64,000 nt of DNA from Sparassis latifolia. Taxonomy: Eukaryota; Basidiomycota; Agaricomycetes; Polyporales; Sparassidaceae. A program made the translations under genes and the position numbers. The stretch lies in the NCBI GenBank assembly GCA_018466975.1, contig CM031556.1:1488001-1552000 (forward strand), read 5' to 3'. Under the pieces are notes generated by a model. It ran no database searches. It was not told where the DNA came from and saw only the letters and a program-made list of their open reading frames with translations. Of the stretch, positions 13,156 through 23,697 are shown piece by piece; the stretch's first letter is position 1; the number at the start of each line of letters is the position of its first letter.

Positions 13156-14413
13156 ATGCCGCGTCTCTCTTCCACTCTGTCCAGCTCCTCTCGCCAGCCT
13201 TTCGTGCTTCTGCAGTCCTCTATCGCCCAGTCATGTCTACCCGTGCTGTCTTATATCACCAACCAAGCTGCGTTAGGTTCTGGGACCACACTGCTGTTTT
13301 GCTTTCTCTATCCACCATTGGCCTTTGCAGACCAACCACACGAGCAATTACGCGTGTTTGACTGGACGGAACACATCCCCGGATACAGTGAGGATACTTT
13401 TGAAGCGAGAGCAGAGATTCTATCTGCTTTGCGCTCAGGTGAGTGTCAGGCTACGTTAACGCGCCTGGAGTGGGACTGACAGATCGACCAGCACCGCAAG
13501 GGTTGTTGAGCGTGATCATTGATTCGGTCGACACCCTACTCTCTGACGTCGGTTCGCTCGCGAAGACACACCTCTTCCTTTCGGAAATTTACGCCACGAT
13601 ACGTGCACGAAGTAGTAAGTTGGTATCTCTTGATTCTCGCGCCTGAGGTTAACGAATGCCCCTTGCAGGTCCGTCCCGTCTCGTCTTACACGTCCTCGGG
13701 CCAAGCCCAATCATCCCCATCCTTACTCAAACCAAATTCTCGCCAACCCTCGCGCATATAACCGCCCACCCGTCCGTCCTCCTGACGCACATCGCCTCCG
13801 AGTACCTCACCCCCCCGCCACCCGCGTCCCCACCCGAAAAGTTCTGGCGTGTCTTCCTCCCCATCGCCGAGCGCTACTACGAATCGGAGAAGCTGGTATT
13901 TGGCCAGGACGGCGAGGGCTGTGGCGGCCGCGACTTCGTGGTGGAGGTGCTCGTACGTGGCGCGGACGGCTCGGGGCGACGGAGAGGCGTCGAACGCGTG
14001 CTGGAAGGCTGGGCGGATAGCAGATCGTGTGATCTTACTGGTTTGGAGAGTCTAAAGTCCCTGTGGACTCGCAAGGCTGCTGAAGAGGTTTCCGTCTGTC
14101 TCCTCTTGGTCACGAGCTTCCATGTTAATTCCTGTGATGCGACAGAGCGGACCCGACCCAACCCAAAATCTATCTTTCAATTTGAACTTGACTCCCCAAC
14201 AGCAGCACTCTCGCGCTCAGGTGCCTCTCCCGTATGCGCACGAAGGTAAATCGCGCTATAGCAAATTCTGCGACCAAGTAGATCTGACAACATACGTCAG
14301 GCAAGCCTTCGGAGCATACAGCAATGCCCGTGACACAAGGCGCCATCCTCTACGATCCCGATTCCGCAGATGACATCGACGACGATGATCCAGACGAAGA
14401 CTTGGACATTTAG
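13156..14413 (+). CDS. ELP5: Elongator complex protein 5
   Basis: ELP5 is a RecA-like subunit of the Elp456 ring of Elongator, which modifies wobble uridines of tRNAs. The start MPRLSSTLSSSSRQPFVLLQSS leads into a domain split over several exons, with APQGLLSVIIDSVDTLL, SRLVLHVLGPSPIIPIL and a long central insert. The diagnostic C-terminus is QVPLPYAHEG, then QGAILYDPDSADDID and an acidic DPDEDLDI end, the conserved tail of fungal Elp5. Introns are about 50-60 nt. The predicted ATG sits 4 bp from the predicted ATG of the divergent alpha/beta hydrolase, so the two 5' UTRs must overlap if both starts are right. Confidence 0.88.
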
Positions 14414-14765
14414 CTTCTTTTGTCCCTTCTAACTTTCCTACACCCAGCAATCTGTATCCAAAGTATATAATGCAACTTGTATCCACTGGCACTCCGGAAG
14501 GCTGCTCAAGTCATTAGAGGGGAAACTACAATGCGACCAACCCACCTTCCGTGAGGTAGGCTTTCTCTCGTACGAATACAACAATTCGACAACAGTTTGA
14601 TGCTACAAAAATCGATGCAGTAATGAACGTATGCTGTGAATGAGAGAATGGAAGAGAATTACTGGCAGAAAACATGCCAAGAAACATACTATTTTACGCT
14701 GGCAATCATCCACGGAGTGGCAGTGATCTTAACCGAACACCCTTCAATTGCGATTTTTCTCCAGA
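14414..14765. other. Convergent 3' region, ELP5 / low-complexity gene
   Basis: 3' flanks of two convergent genes. Nothing recognisable beyond short open frames. Confidence 0.55.
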
Positions 14766-17700
14766 TCACTCACACGCCGCCCTCCTCGCGATCGCGTCAA
14801 ACTCCAACCCCAGAGCGCGCATGAATCCCTGCTCCTCCTCCAGCTCCGCTACTGCAAGTTCGTTCAGCTCATCCGGCTGGGTACCGAACGACGTTCCGAC
14901 CGCGAAGCTCATGCTCTGGCTCAACTGGAGCCTCCTTGTGAGGGGCGCCTCATTCTCGTCTCCGAGCAGGACTCTGTTTCTTCTGTCGCTGACCTCGTCG
15001 TCTCTACCGCCAAAGGTCTTGGAGCGGGCACGCACGAACGAACTGTTCATGGAATCAATATCGCTCAGGTCGAAGTCCGTACTGCTGCTGTAGTTGCTCC
15101 CGGCAATTTCCCTGGTGTGCGCGAAGCTCATGCTGCCCAGCTCCGAGACCGTCGGGGCATGCTCGCTCCCGGCGTCTTGATCATTGACACGACGTTCTGG
15201 GGTTTCTGGTACGAGATGAGCAGGTGCGGAAAACACGGACGACGGCGTCAGCATGTCGAACTGCACGCCGTCGGTGACGGTGGTAGCTGTTGTGTCGCGA
15301 CCGCGACCCTCTGCAGTTCCTTCGGCGGGCGAGCCGCGCTCAAGGGTATCGTCCTCCTTGTCGCGCCGTCCAACGGCAACCATCATGCTGCGTGCGCGCA
15401 ACGCCCGTTTTGATATGGCAGAAGAGAACGAAAATCCGCGGGACCTCCCCCGTGTCTGAATATCCACTGGTCTCGGAGTGTTAGGCGGACTCAGCGGAGA
15501 CGGAGACTGAGGCACGTTTAGGCGATGCGGATGTAAATGTATCGGACTTGGAGGCGGGGTCCTCGAAAGTCTGGCTATGTTAGATAGAGGAGGCATCAAG
15601 TTCTGTGTCGTGCTGCTACCGGCTATCGGTTGGATCTGCTCGAATGCAGGGGCAAGCTCCATGGCGCGACTTCGTCTAAAATCATACTTGCGGTCGGCGG
15701 CGGATGGGCTACTAGGAGACTGAGGGACGGCAGTATCATGCTCGCGCGTGGGGAGCGGCGGAGGCAAGACCGGGAGCGACGGGTGTGGCAGTAGCGTTGC
15801 TCTCAGGGCATCGAGCCGCTGCTTTGAGAGCGCAGAAGACAGGGAGAATCTGCGCATGCTGAGGACATCCAAGTTAGCCTCATGCCCGGCATCTGCACGA
15901 GCGGATTCTGGGGGTGCAGTCTGCGTACGGGCACGGGAGATGCGTATTTGTGGGCTTGGGGTCAAAGGCTCATTACCCTTGGACCTTTGCATGGCGGCTC
16001 TTGGTGGAGACTTGACAGCCATACTATTACGGGCCTTGGGAAGAGAAATTAGCGGCCGATTGTTGGCATCGTCCAAGGGATGGAAGGACTGGCGCCGATC
16101 AGACTGGGGTGAATTGGGCGGTGTGACAGTGGGAGGAGCGTGCAAACGCCGAGGAACTCTGGGGCTCGGGATAGGATGTTCCTGCATTCAAAAAAGTGTT
16201 ACATGCGAATGCAAATTCAGAGTCCACCGAGAATACTCACCGATCGGTACTCAACAGCCGTAACCGCCGTCGTGGTCATAGTCTGTACCCCCAGCCTGTC
16301 TCCAGCCTCCCCACCGTTCTTCCCGGCCTTGAATAAATTCAAAAACTTTCCGCCCAACTTCCTCATCCTCCCCAACATCACCAGCTTCTTCGGCCGCTCT
16401 CTGCCCAGAGCGCCCTGGCGATTGTCCACATCCACACGGCTCCTGAGGGAGCGCGTCATAGATGCCCTGGGCATAGGCACACTGCGCCGCCGCGCCCGCT
16501 GCGCCGGGTCCGAATCCAATCCGCATTGATACGTCTGCCCATAGTCGCAGTGCTGCACTGCATCAGTGCTCCGGCTCCCGCACGCGCCCTCTGCAACGGC
16601 AGAGCTCGCGATCGCAGACGGGACAGTGTACGAACGCTCGCGCGTAGTCTCGCATGCGGAAGTATCGTAGGCGGACACAGACATCGAGGCGGTGTGCAGG
16701 GACGTCGGAATGGACAGCGAGGACTCCGATGCAGCAGATGCAGCAGCGAGCGCGAAGGCATCGAGGTCGGCGGAGGTGGGCGACAATGCCTGCGTTGGGA
16801 TGGCAAGGAGCCCTGGGCTGTTATGGGAGGGGAGTACGGGCGAGTCTGTGTTGAGAGAATGCGAGGAGAAAGAGGACGACGGAGTGCGATGAATCTCCTC
16901 TGTATCAGGCTCTGCATCGGGAACTGGATAGAAATCCGTGGCGACTGTCACCGGCGCGTGCTGAGAGTCGAAATAGCCAGTATCTGGATTAGGCGAAGGT
17001 ATGACGAAGGAGGAGGGTATAGAAGACGAGATTGATCCTGGAGAGGGAGGTATTGGCGGGGTATCGGAAGGGCATAACGGGGCCGTTACGTAGCCCAGAG
17101 AACGCTCGGAAGATTGCAAGGAAAGTGGGGGGAGACCGGGCGTGAAGGGGAGAAGGGGTGCATCTAAATAGACAGAGGAAGAACGGCTCGAACTATGTAT
17201 ATTAGCCTTGGAAGGATTCGTCTCAGCAAGGCCTATGGTAATCTTGGGGTTCATGGTTGTGCATTTTTCGTCGATGGGCATGAAACCACCCCGACGTTGA
17301 CGGAAATGTTCACGGTCGTGGCGAGAATTATCTATAGTCATGATCCACGGCGTATCAGGAGGGTAGGCGAGTTCTGGCGTGACGACACCCTCAGAAGCGG
17401 TATCCTTCACACCACAGAGATATGGGTATATGCGTCAGCGCACTCACGGGAGATCTGCAGGTGTACGCTCACAGTTAAATAAGAGTCCTGGGAGAGACTC
17501 GCGCTCATATGGGCAGACACGAGTTCAGGACTGGCAGGCGACAGTGGACGGTCATCGAAGTACCCACTCGCAGCATCTGCCGACAACGAGCTGCCTATAC
17601 CGAGGCCGACGCCATGGCTGTCCTCGAACGGCAACTTCTCCAGTCTCGTCGGGAACAGTGACCTCTCCGTCCCACTCTTCCTCTGATCCGAGTTTCGTGT

Positions 17701-17844
17701 TTTGCCTTGGCTCGACGGCGCTCCGCCTTGGCCAAGCTCCGCGTCAGAGATGCTCGCCTGGCCCTGCGTAGAGCTCGAGGTGTTAGGCCACGCCCCAGGG
17801 AAGAGCGGGGTCGACGACCGTCGCCAGCGGAAGGAGGTGGACAT
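14766..17844 (-). CDS. Large Ser/Pro-rich protein of unknown function
   Basis: Three exons form a protein of about 980 residues with no domain that I recognise. The start MSTSFRWRRSSTPLFPG (17844) is followed by low-complexity sequence rich in Ser, Pro and Thr with many SP and TP sites. Basic clusters occur (GALGRERPKKLVMLGRMRKLGGKFLNLF, read as an amphipathic basic helix near 16340-16430, and RRFSLSSALSKQRLDALR near 15820). The two motifs RFSLSSALSKQ and GFSFSSAISKRALRAR look like an internal repeat. The C-terminus has an acidic patch, ELAVAELEEEQGF. Exon borders: one near 17410-17470 (GTGAGC to GTGTGAAG) and one near 16190-16250. The pattern suggests a signalling or cell-polarity scaffold regulated by phosphorylation, but that is inference. 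Confidence 0.7.
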
Positions 17845-18149
17845 GGGGAGCTGGGGAGGGAGGGGGACGTACCTGCGACTCAGTATATAGCCTGCCTTAC
17901 TCGCTTCTGAAGATTGACACCTTCCTTTTTGGGATGTCGGTGTCGCGCGTATCGTCAATGTGCCACAGCAGAAACGAAGAGCACGAGATCTAGAGGCATG
18001 AAATATTCTTCGCCAGCGAAAAGCCAAAGTGTAAGCCGGGTAACGATCTCCATTCTGACCAGAAAAGACAGGCGTATATCATCGTAGTGACCGTCCGTTT
18101 GTCTAACTTAGCCGCGCCTCGCCGGCCCACCGAATCTTGCATGCACGCC
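17845..18149. other. Upstream region of the Ser/Pro-rich gene
   Basis: Presumed promoter and 5' UTR of the minus-strand Ser/Pro-rich gene, followed by the repeat in the AAT 3' flank. No gene seen. Confidence 0.55.
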
Positions 18150-18220
18150 GTCTAGGTTGAGTCACGTCTAGGTTGAATTACGTCTAATTTCAGTCACCGT
18201 CTATTTTGAGTCTCTGTCTA
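18150..18220. repeat. Degenerate 16-17 bp tandem repeat downstream of aspartate aminotransferase
   Basis: About four diverged copies of a unit like GTCTAGGTTGAGTCAC: 18150-18165, 18166-18181, 18182-18198 and 18199-18215, with the start of a fifth at 18216. The array lies about 15-85 bp beyond the AAT stop codon, so it falls in the 3' UTR or terminator region of that gene. Confidence 0.8.
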
Positions 18221-18233
18221 TGAGCAGGCGAGA

Positions 18234-19805
18234 TCAGAGCTCGCCCTTGACCGCCTTGCTGACGTTCTCCGAGAAGTAGTCGACGTTGTGGCCGTTCAGG
18301 CCCGCCATCGAGATACGCCCATCCGCGGTCATGTAGATGTGTGCCTTCTCCGCGAGCTCCTTCGTCTGCGGCGTCGTCAGGCCAGTGAAACTATGCAGCA
18401 CGTCGTCAGTTTTCGTCTGACCAGACGCGAGACTCAAACGACGAACCTGAACATTCCAATCTGGCTCTTGATGTGGCTCCATTCCCCTGGAGTGTTCAAG
18501 CTCACGAGGTTGTCGTACAGCTTGTGGCGCATGCTGATGATGCGCTCCGCCATGCTCTTCACCTCCGTCTCCCACTCGCCATACAGCTCGGCCTGGTTCA
18601 AGATCGTGCTCGCAATCCGCGCGCCATGGAGCGGCGGGTTCGAGTACATCGGGCGGATGACGATCTTCAATTGGCTCTCCACGCGTGCACACTCCTCCGC
18701 GTCCGCGGTCGTGAGCGAGAATGCGCCGACGCGCTCGCCGTACAAACCCATGTTCTTCGCGAATGACTGCGAGAGCGCGACCTGGTGCCCCTCCGAGACG
18801 AAGTGCCGCACGGCGAACGCGTCGTGCGTCGTCGAGCCGGAGGCGAAGCCCTGGTACGCCATGTCGAAGAAGGGGAAGAGGGACTTTTCTTTCACAATGT
18901 TCGAGAGCTCCTTCCATTGTTCAGGCGTGGGATCCACGCCGGTCGGGTTGTGCGCACATGCATGCAGGAGAACTATGGAGTTTGCTGGCGCATTCTAACA
19001 CGCGAATATCAACAAGCGTGGACAACAAACATACTTCGCCAAAGCACACCTTCAAGTCCTCCTTCATGCCTTCAAAGTCCAGACCGACGGTTTTTCTGTT
19101 GAAGTAGCGGTAGGTCTTAACCTCAAGGCCAGAATCCCGGAAGACGGCGATGTGGTTTCCCCATGAAGGGAAAGGAAGGTAGATGGTCTTAGCATGGGGA
19201 TAGAAACGAGCGAGGAAAGCCCCTCCGATCCGCAGAGCACCCGTGCCAGAAATGGACTGGGTGACGGCAACCTGCACGCATTACGAAAGACGATAAATAC
19301 CGTGGGAAGCGGGACAAGCACAGAGAACACGCACCGAGTCAGCCTTGAGCGGTGTGCTGTCCGCACCGTACGCGAGCTTCGCAGCAGCCTTGGTGAAGGT
19401 GGCCAAGCCAGTAATAGGGAGATACTCCTTGTCCGGGTTTTGAGCTGCGAGGAACTGCTCGGCCTTCCTGACGCAGCTGAGGACGTACGGTTTGCCGTCA
19501 CCGTCACGGTACGCGCCAACACCGAGGTTAATTTTGCGGGGATCCTTGTCTGCCTTGAATGCCTCGGTCACACCTGTGAAAATGGGAGAGGACGATGAGC
19601 GGCGCGTGGGACGGAGGGTATACGCTAGGCCAGCGTGACGGAGCACGGGCCTGGGAATGCCGGAGAAAGTGAAGACGAGGCAAGAAGACGTACCTAAAAT
19701 GGGATCCGGAGGACCAGCCGGGACGGTAGACCAGGTGGAGAGGGCTGCAGCGCGGCGCAGGTTGTTTGGTGCAGCGCGAGCGAGCGGGCGGGCGACGGCC
19801 TGCAT
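18234..19805 (-). CDS. AAT1: Aspartate aminotransferase, mitochondrial
   Basis: A PLP enzyme that interconverts aspartate/2-oxoglutarate and oxaloacetate/glutamate and feeds the malate-aspartate shuttle. The N-terminus [25 protein letters not shown] is Arg/Ala-rich, free of acidic residues, and fits a mitochondrial presequence. The mature part has [51 protein letters not shown], the PLP-lysine in [16 protein letters not shown], and IRPMYSNPP. The C-terminus [16 protein letters not shown] then KAVKGEL is complete. At least four introns are visible. It is divergent from aspartyl-tRNA synthetase, with 304 bp between start codons. Confidence 0.96.
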
Positions 19806-19939
19806 TTTTTGAGGTGAAGAAGCTTTGAGTAGGTGCTGTCGAATATAAATTGCAACTGCAGCCTCGCCACCGCCGTGGGCCGGGGTTAGTGCGCCAATCT
19901 CAGCGACTTTCCCCGACACCCTAAGATAGGGTTCATTAG

Positions 19940-19966
19940 CTAGGGTTAGGAGCACCCTAACCCTAG
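19940..19966. promoter_or_regulatory. Telomere-repeat-like inverted repeat in the AAT1/DPS1 shared promoter
   Basis: CTAGGGTTAGG (19940-19950) and its exact reverse complement CCTAACCCTAG (19956-19966) are separated by 5 bp. Each arm holds a TTAGGG/CCCTAA telomere-type motif. A further TAGGGTT occurs at 19926-19932. TTAGGG-type promoter boxes bind Myb-like factors (Tbf1/Teb1 in yeasts), so this may be a regulatory site for both divergent genes. Confidence 0.6.
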
Positions 19967-20109
19967 GACAGGTCTGGACCCGATCGATAATCTTGGCTCA
20001 GAACAAGCGCCTCGAGTCAATCCTCACTCGACTCTGTCCAGAGCCAACATCTCCAACATAAAATCTTCCAAAACATCGCTACAGTCTGCGCATACAATCC
20101 CGCAGAATA

Positions 20110-22188
20110 ATGGCTGACAAAGAACCAACACAATCCTTAGCAGAAAAGCCGTGAGCACATCTGCCATCCATTATCCGAACAAATGGCTCACCGCGATCTC
20201 TTGATCTAGTGTGGAAGACGCTGCTGGAGAAGAGAAAGGCCCGTCAAAAAGTGAACTCAAGAAACGCGCAAAGGAGGCCGAAAAAGCAAAGAAAGCCGCC
20301 GAGAAAGCTGCAAAACAGGCAGAGCTCGAAGCCCAGAGGGCCGCTGCTGAAGTCGTGAGTGATCCACCGTGCAATAAATATTTCACACTCTCATCTTCAC
20401 AATAATGTGCATCGCTCGTGATGCTTAGGACTTTGCGACAGAATTCTACGGTAAGGCACCGCTAAACCAATCGCAATCGCGTCCTCGCCGCCCCCACACT
20501 TCGATCGCCGCCCTCACCCCGGAAATGGACGGCCAAGTCGTCCTTCTCCGTGCTCGCGTGCAGACGTCGCGTGCACAGGGAAACAAGATGGTCTTCTTCA
20601 ACCTTCGCCAGCGTATCGACTCCGTTCAGGCCCTCCTTACCGTGGCCGAGGGTAAGGTCAGCAAGCAGATGGCCAAGTGGGCAGCAGGTCTCCAGATGGA
20701 GAGCATTGTCCTGGTCGAGGGTGTCGTAAGAAAGGCCCCGGAGATCATCAAGAGCGCGACCAAGGGCGACGTGGAGATTCACATATCGCAGGTCTGCACG
20801 CGATCTAAGCCTCTGCTGCATTGAGACTGATTCTCGACTATGTGCGACAGATACACTTGATTTCTGGTTTGGAAAGCATCCTGCCATTCAGCGTCGAGGA
20901 TGCTACGCGCCCCGAAGCTGAGATAGAGGGGAACGATGACGTGCAGTACAAGCGTGTTTTACTCGACACGCGTCTGAACAACCGTGTCGTCGACTTGAGG
21001 GTCAGCCTTTCCAAATAATATTTGACACTCCATCTGAACTCCCTTGCAGACACAAACGAACCAGGCCGTGTTCAAGCTGCAGCATGCTATCAGCCACCTG
21101 TTCCGCGAATACCTCGACGAGCGGGGCTTCACAGAGATCCACAGTCCCAAACTGCAGGGTGCGGCGACGGAATCCGGCGCGACCGTCTTCAAAGTAGGAT
21201 ACTTCAAAGGTACGCGCCCCGCCGCCCTACTCTCGCCCTCCGACAGCCGGCTTACACCCATCTCCGCTTCTCTCCTGCCCGTCCACAGGGACGGCCTTCC
21301 TCGCGCAATCGCCGCAGCTCTCGAAGCAGATGGCGATCGCGGCGGACTTCGAGCGCGTGTACGAAATCGGGCCCGTCTTCCGCGCGGAGGACTCGAACAC
21401 GCATCGGCACATGACCGAATTCACTGGGCTCGATCTCGAGATGGCCATCGAGGAGCACTACCACGAGGTCATGGAGATGCTCGACGGGCTCTTCATCTAC
21501 ATGTTCTCCGCGCTGCGCCAACGGTACGCGCCCGAGATCGCGGCGGTCCACCGCCAGTTCCCCGCGGAGGAGTTCAAGTGGCGTGAGGGCCCCGAGGGCA
21601 CGCTCAGGCTCTCGTTCAAGGAGGCGGTCGACCTCTTGGTGGAGGACGGCGTGCTAAGAGAGACATTGGATGACATCAAGTGTGTAGTGTTTCGGGTCGC
21701 GGCCGAACTCAGCTAACCTGTCCACGCTTTCCAGCACCGAAAATGAGAAGCGCCTGGGAAGGATCGTCCGCGCGAAGTACGACACCGACTACTACATCAT
21801 CGATAAATTCCCCATGTCGCTCCGGCCCTTCTATACCATGCCTGACCCCGACGATCCGGTACGTTTTCTCCCTCTCACCTTTTCACCGCACAGCTAACCT
21901 GACGCGCCCCAGACGCTCTCGAACTCGTACGACTTCTTCATGCGCGGGGAGGAGATCCTCTCCGGGGCGCAGCGGATCCACGACGCGACACTGCTCGCGG
22001 AGAAGATGCGCTCGAAGGGCGTCGACCCCGCATCGATGAGCTACTACCTCGACGCGTTCAAGATGGGCTGCCCGCCACACGGCGGCGGCGGCATCGGCCT
22101 CGAGCGCGTGCTCATGCTCTTCCTCAAGCTCAACAACATCCGCCGCGCGTCGCTCTTCCCGAGGGACCCCAAGCGGCTCGACCCGTAG
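20110..22188 (+). CDS. DPS1: Aspartyl-tRNA synthetase, cytosolic
   Basis: A class IIb synthetase that charges tRNA-Asp. The N-terminal extension is a lysine-rich helix ([21 protein letters not shown]), typical of eukaryotic AspRS and used in tRNA binding. The OB-fold follows ([25 protein letters not shown] region). Class II motifs: motif 1 [20 protein letters not shown], motif 2 [15 protein letters not shown], motif 3 [14 protein letters not shown] near the C-terminus, with [12 protein letters not shown] as the end. The first exon is short ([14 protein letters not shown]). Several introns are visible (for example after KVGYFK and before TENEKRLGR). No lesion is seen. Confidence 0.97.
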
Positions 22189-22255
22189 ACGGTAGACGGT
22201 AGACGTAGACGGCTGACAGCAGGTAGACCCCCGCGCGCGGTGCGGTAGACGAGGG
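22185..22255. repeat. Short GTAGAC-type repeat in DPS1 3' UTR
   Basis: Starting at the DPS1 stop codon, the motif GTAGAC(G/GG) recurs irregularly (22185, 22192, 22199, 22205 and again near 22232 and 22247). It looks like a small degenerate microsatellite expansion over the stop codon and 3' UTR. Confidence 0.7.
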
Positions 22256-22377
22256 GATTTCGATCTCAACTAGCAGTGTACGCGTAAGGCAATAAATGTA
22301 CTAGAACCATGCCAGCCTCCTCCGCCGCGCGGTGAGCCTCCAGCGCGAGCGCATCGACGTCAGACGTGAGGGGATGA

Positions 22378-23016
22378 GTGGGTCATCCACCGACCAGCCC
22401 ATCGAACGAACATACCACCCCATCGATCTCAGCAGTCTGCGCATACACCCTGATGTACCTGCCCACCTTCACCCCCTCGGCGCAGACGACGTCTTCTGTG
22501 CGCCCGAGGACCGCCCCGCCTGCCTCCCCACCGCCGCCATGCGCGGGCCCGAGCTCGCCCCGAGCCAGATCCACAACGGCACGCAAGGCGCGCTCGCAGC
22601 CGCCGCAAACCGCGCTTGGCGCTGCAGCGGAAACGGGCTCGGACGGAGGCGACGCAGCGCTCATCGGCGCGCGCAACACGCTCGGTGTCGCGCTCGCCGC
22701 CGCCGTCATCGTCGCGACGGTCGCCCTGTGGCTCGCCTTTGGGAAGTGGCCCAGAAGGCAGTGGAAGGCGCTGAGGCATCATCGCGTAAGGAAGCGCGCG
22801 GCGGCACGGGGAGGCGGGGAAACGGAGAGCGCGGAGGTGGCAGAGCACTGTGCCTTGGGCGCCGGCTGTGAAGACAAAGACGCGCGCGTCGCGAGGCCAG
22901 ACGACATCCTCGAGAAGGGTACGATCATGGCTGGGCGCAAAGACGAAGAAGAGCGTTCGGGAGACATATCGGAAGAAAGGCTGGTGGGCACATATGTCAG
23001 GGTGGATCTGTGTTAA
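22378..23016 (+). CDS. Possible single-pass membrane protein, 5' end not defined
   Basis: An open frame from 22378 to the stop at 23016; the first in-frame ATG is at 22453, and a 5' exon may exist. Order: a Ser/Thr/Pro-rich stretch, one strongly hydrophobic segment (VALAAAVIVATVALWLAF) near 22690-22740, then a basic stop-transfer run (KWPRRQWKALRHHRVRKR) and a charged tail. This is the layout of fungal one-pass plasma-membrane or cell-wall sensor-like proteins. GC content is high and the other strand also has long open frames here, so coding status is uncertain. No homologue is recognised. Confidence 0.35.
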   Translation: MGHPPTSPSNEHTTPSISAVCAYTLMYLPTFTPSAQTTSSVRPRTAPPASPPPPCAGPSSPRARSTTARKARSQPPQTALGAAAETGSDGGDAALIGARNTLGVALAAAVIVATVALWLAFGKWPRRQWKALRHHRVRKRAAARGGGETESAEVAEHCALGAGCEDKDARVARPDDILEKGTIMAGRKDEEERSGDISEERLVGTYVRVDLC

Positions 23017-23697
23017 AGCCACGGCTGGGCGGCAGAGAGAGTGGGTGTTGTGCAACGGATTCCCGCGTACTGCATGGATACTCGGAGAGGAGTGATAAAC
23101 TGTACCAACATATTCTGACGAATAGGATTTCACCGGCAATTATACGCAAGCTAGGATCTGGTTCGAATGGGACGTTGGAAAAGTAGGAGCCCGCGCAAAA
23201 TACAGGCAGGTCACTTTGCGAAAGGGAATAAATGTCACCAAATTGTAGAGGCAAGACAAATTTCACTCACCTAAAATTCGATGCAGCCGTCTGCGGTAAC
23301 GTCATACAACAAGTTCAGCATGTGCCTGCAATAAAAATATTCATTTTTTTTTGCCCATCGAACAGTGAAGAGTATTCCGTAGAGACCATTCCAAAGCATC
23401 ACGCAAAGCAAGGCTGGAATATGGTATGATTGCGACTCCGAATCCAATGTCCATGTAGTGTTAGACATTATAGTGACGGTGAAATATTGCAGCAGAGACA
23501 AATTTGAACAGAGGTGAGATGAGATTACACTATGTGTTTGAAACACTTCCACACAGCCCACTGCCGGCCCCGCCCTCTCAGCGCTCAGCCCTAATACTTG
23601 ATACAATAATCAAAAGACGAACCGATGTCGCCCAAAGATAACACCCCCTCCACACTGCACACCGGCTCCTCCATCGCCGGCACCGACACATTCAACA
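23017..23697. other. Intergenic, 3' of the SPRY gene
   Basis: About 680 bases, lower in GC than the neighbours, with only short unsupported ORFs. Presumably the 3' UTRs of the flanking convergent genes. Nothing else seen. Confidence 0.5.

Noticed and set aside
19920..19970. A chromosome end or telomere array
   Set aside because: Only a few telomere-like units in inverted order between two housekeeping genes; not an array.
22429..23139. Minus-strand open frame of 236 codons
   Set aside because: Arg-rich translation expected from GC-rich DNA; the plus-strand frame has a plausible membrane helix and stop-transfer run instead.
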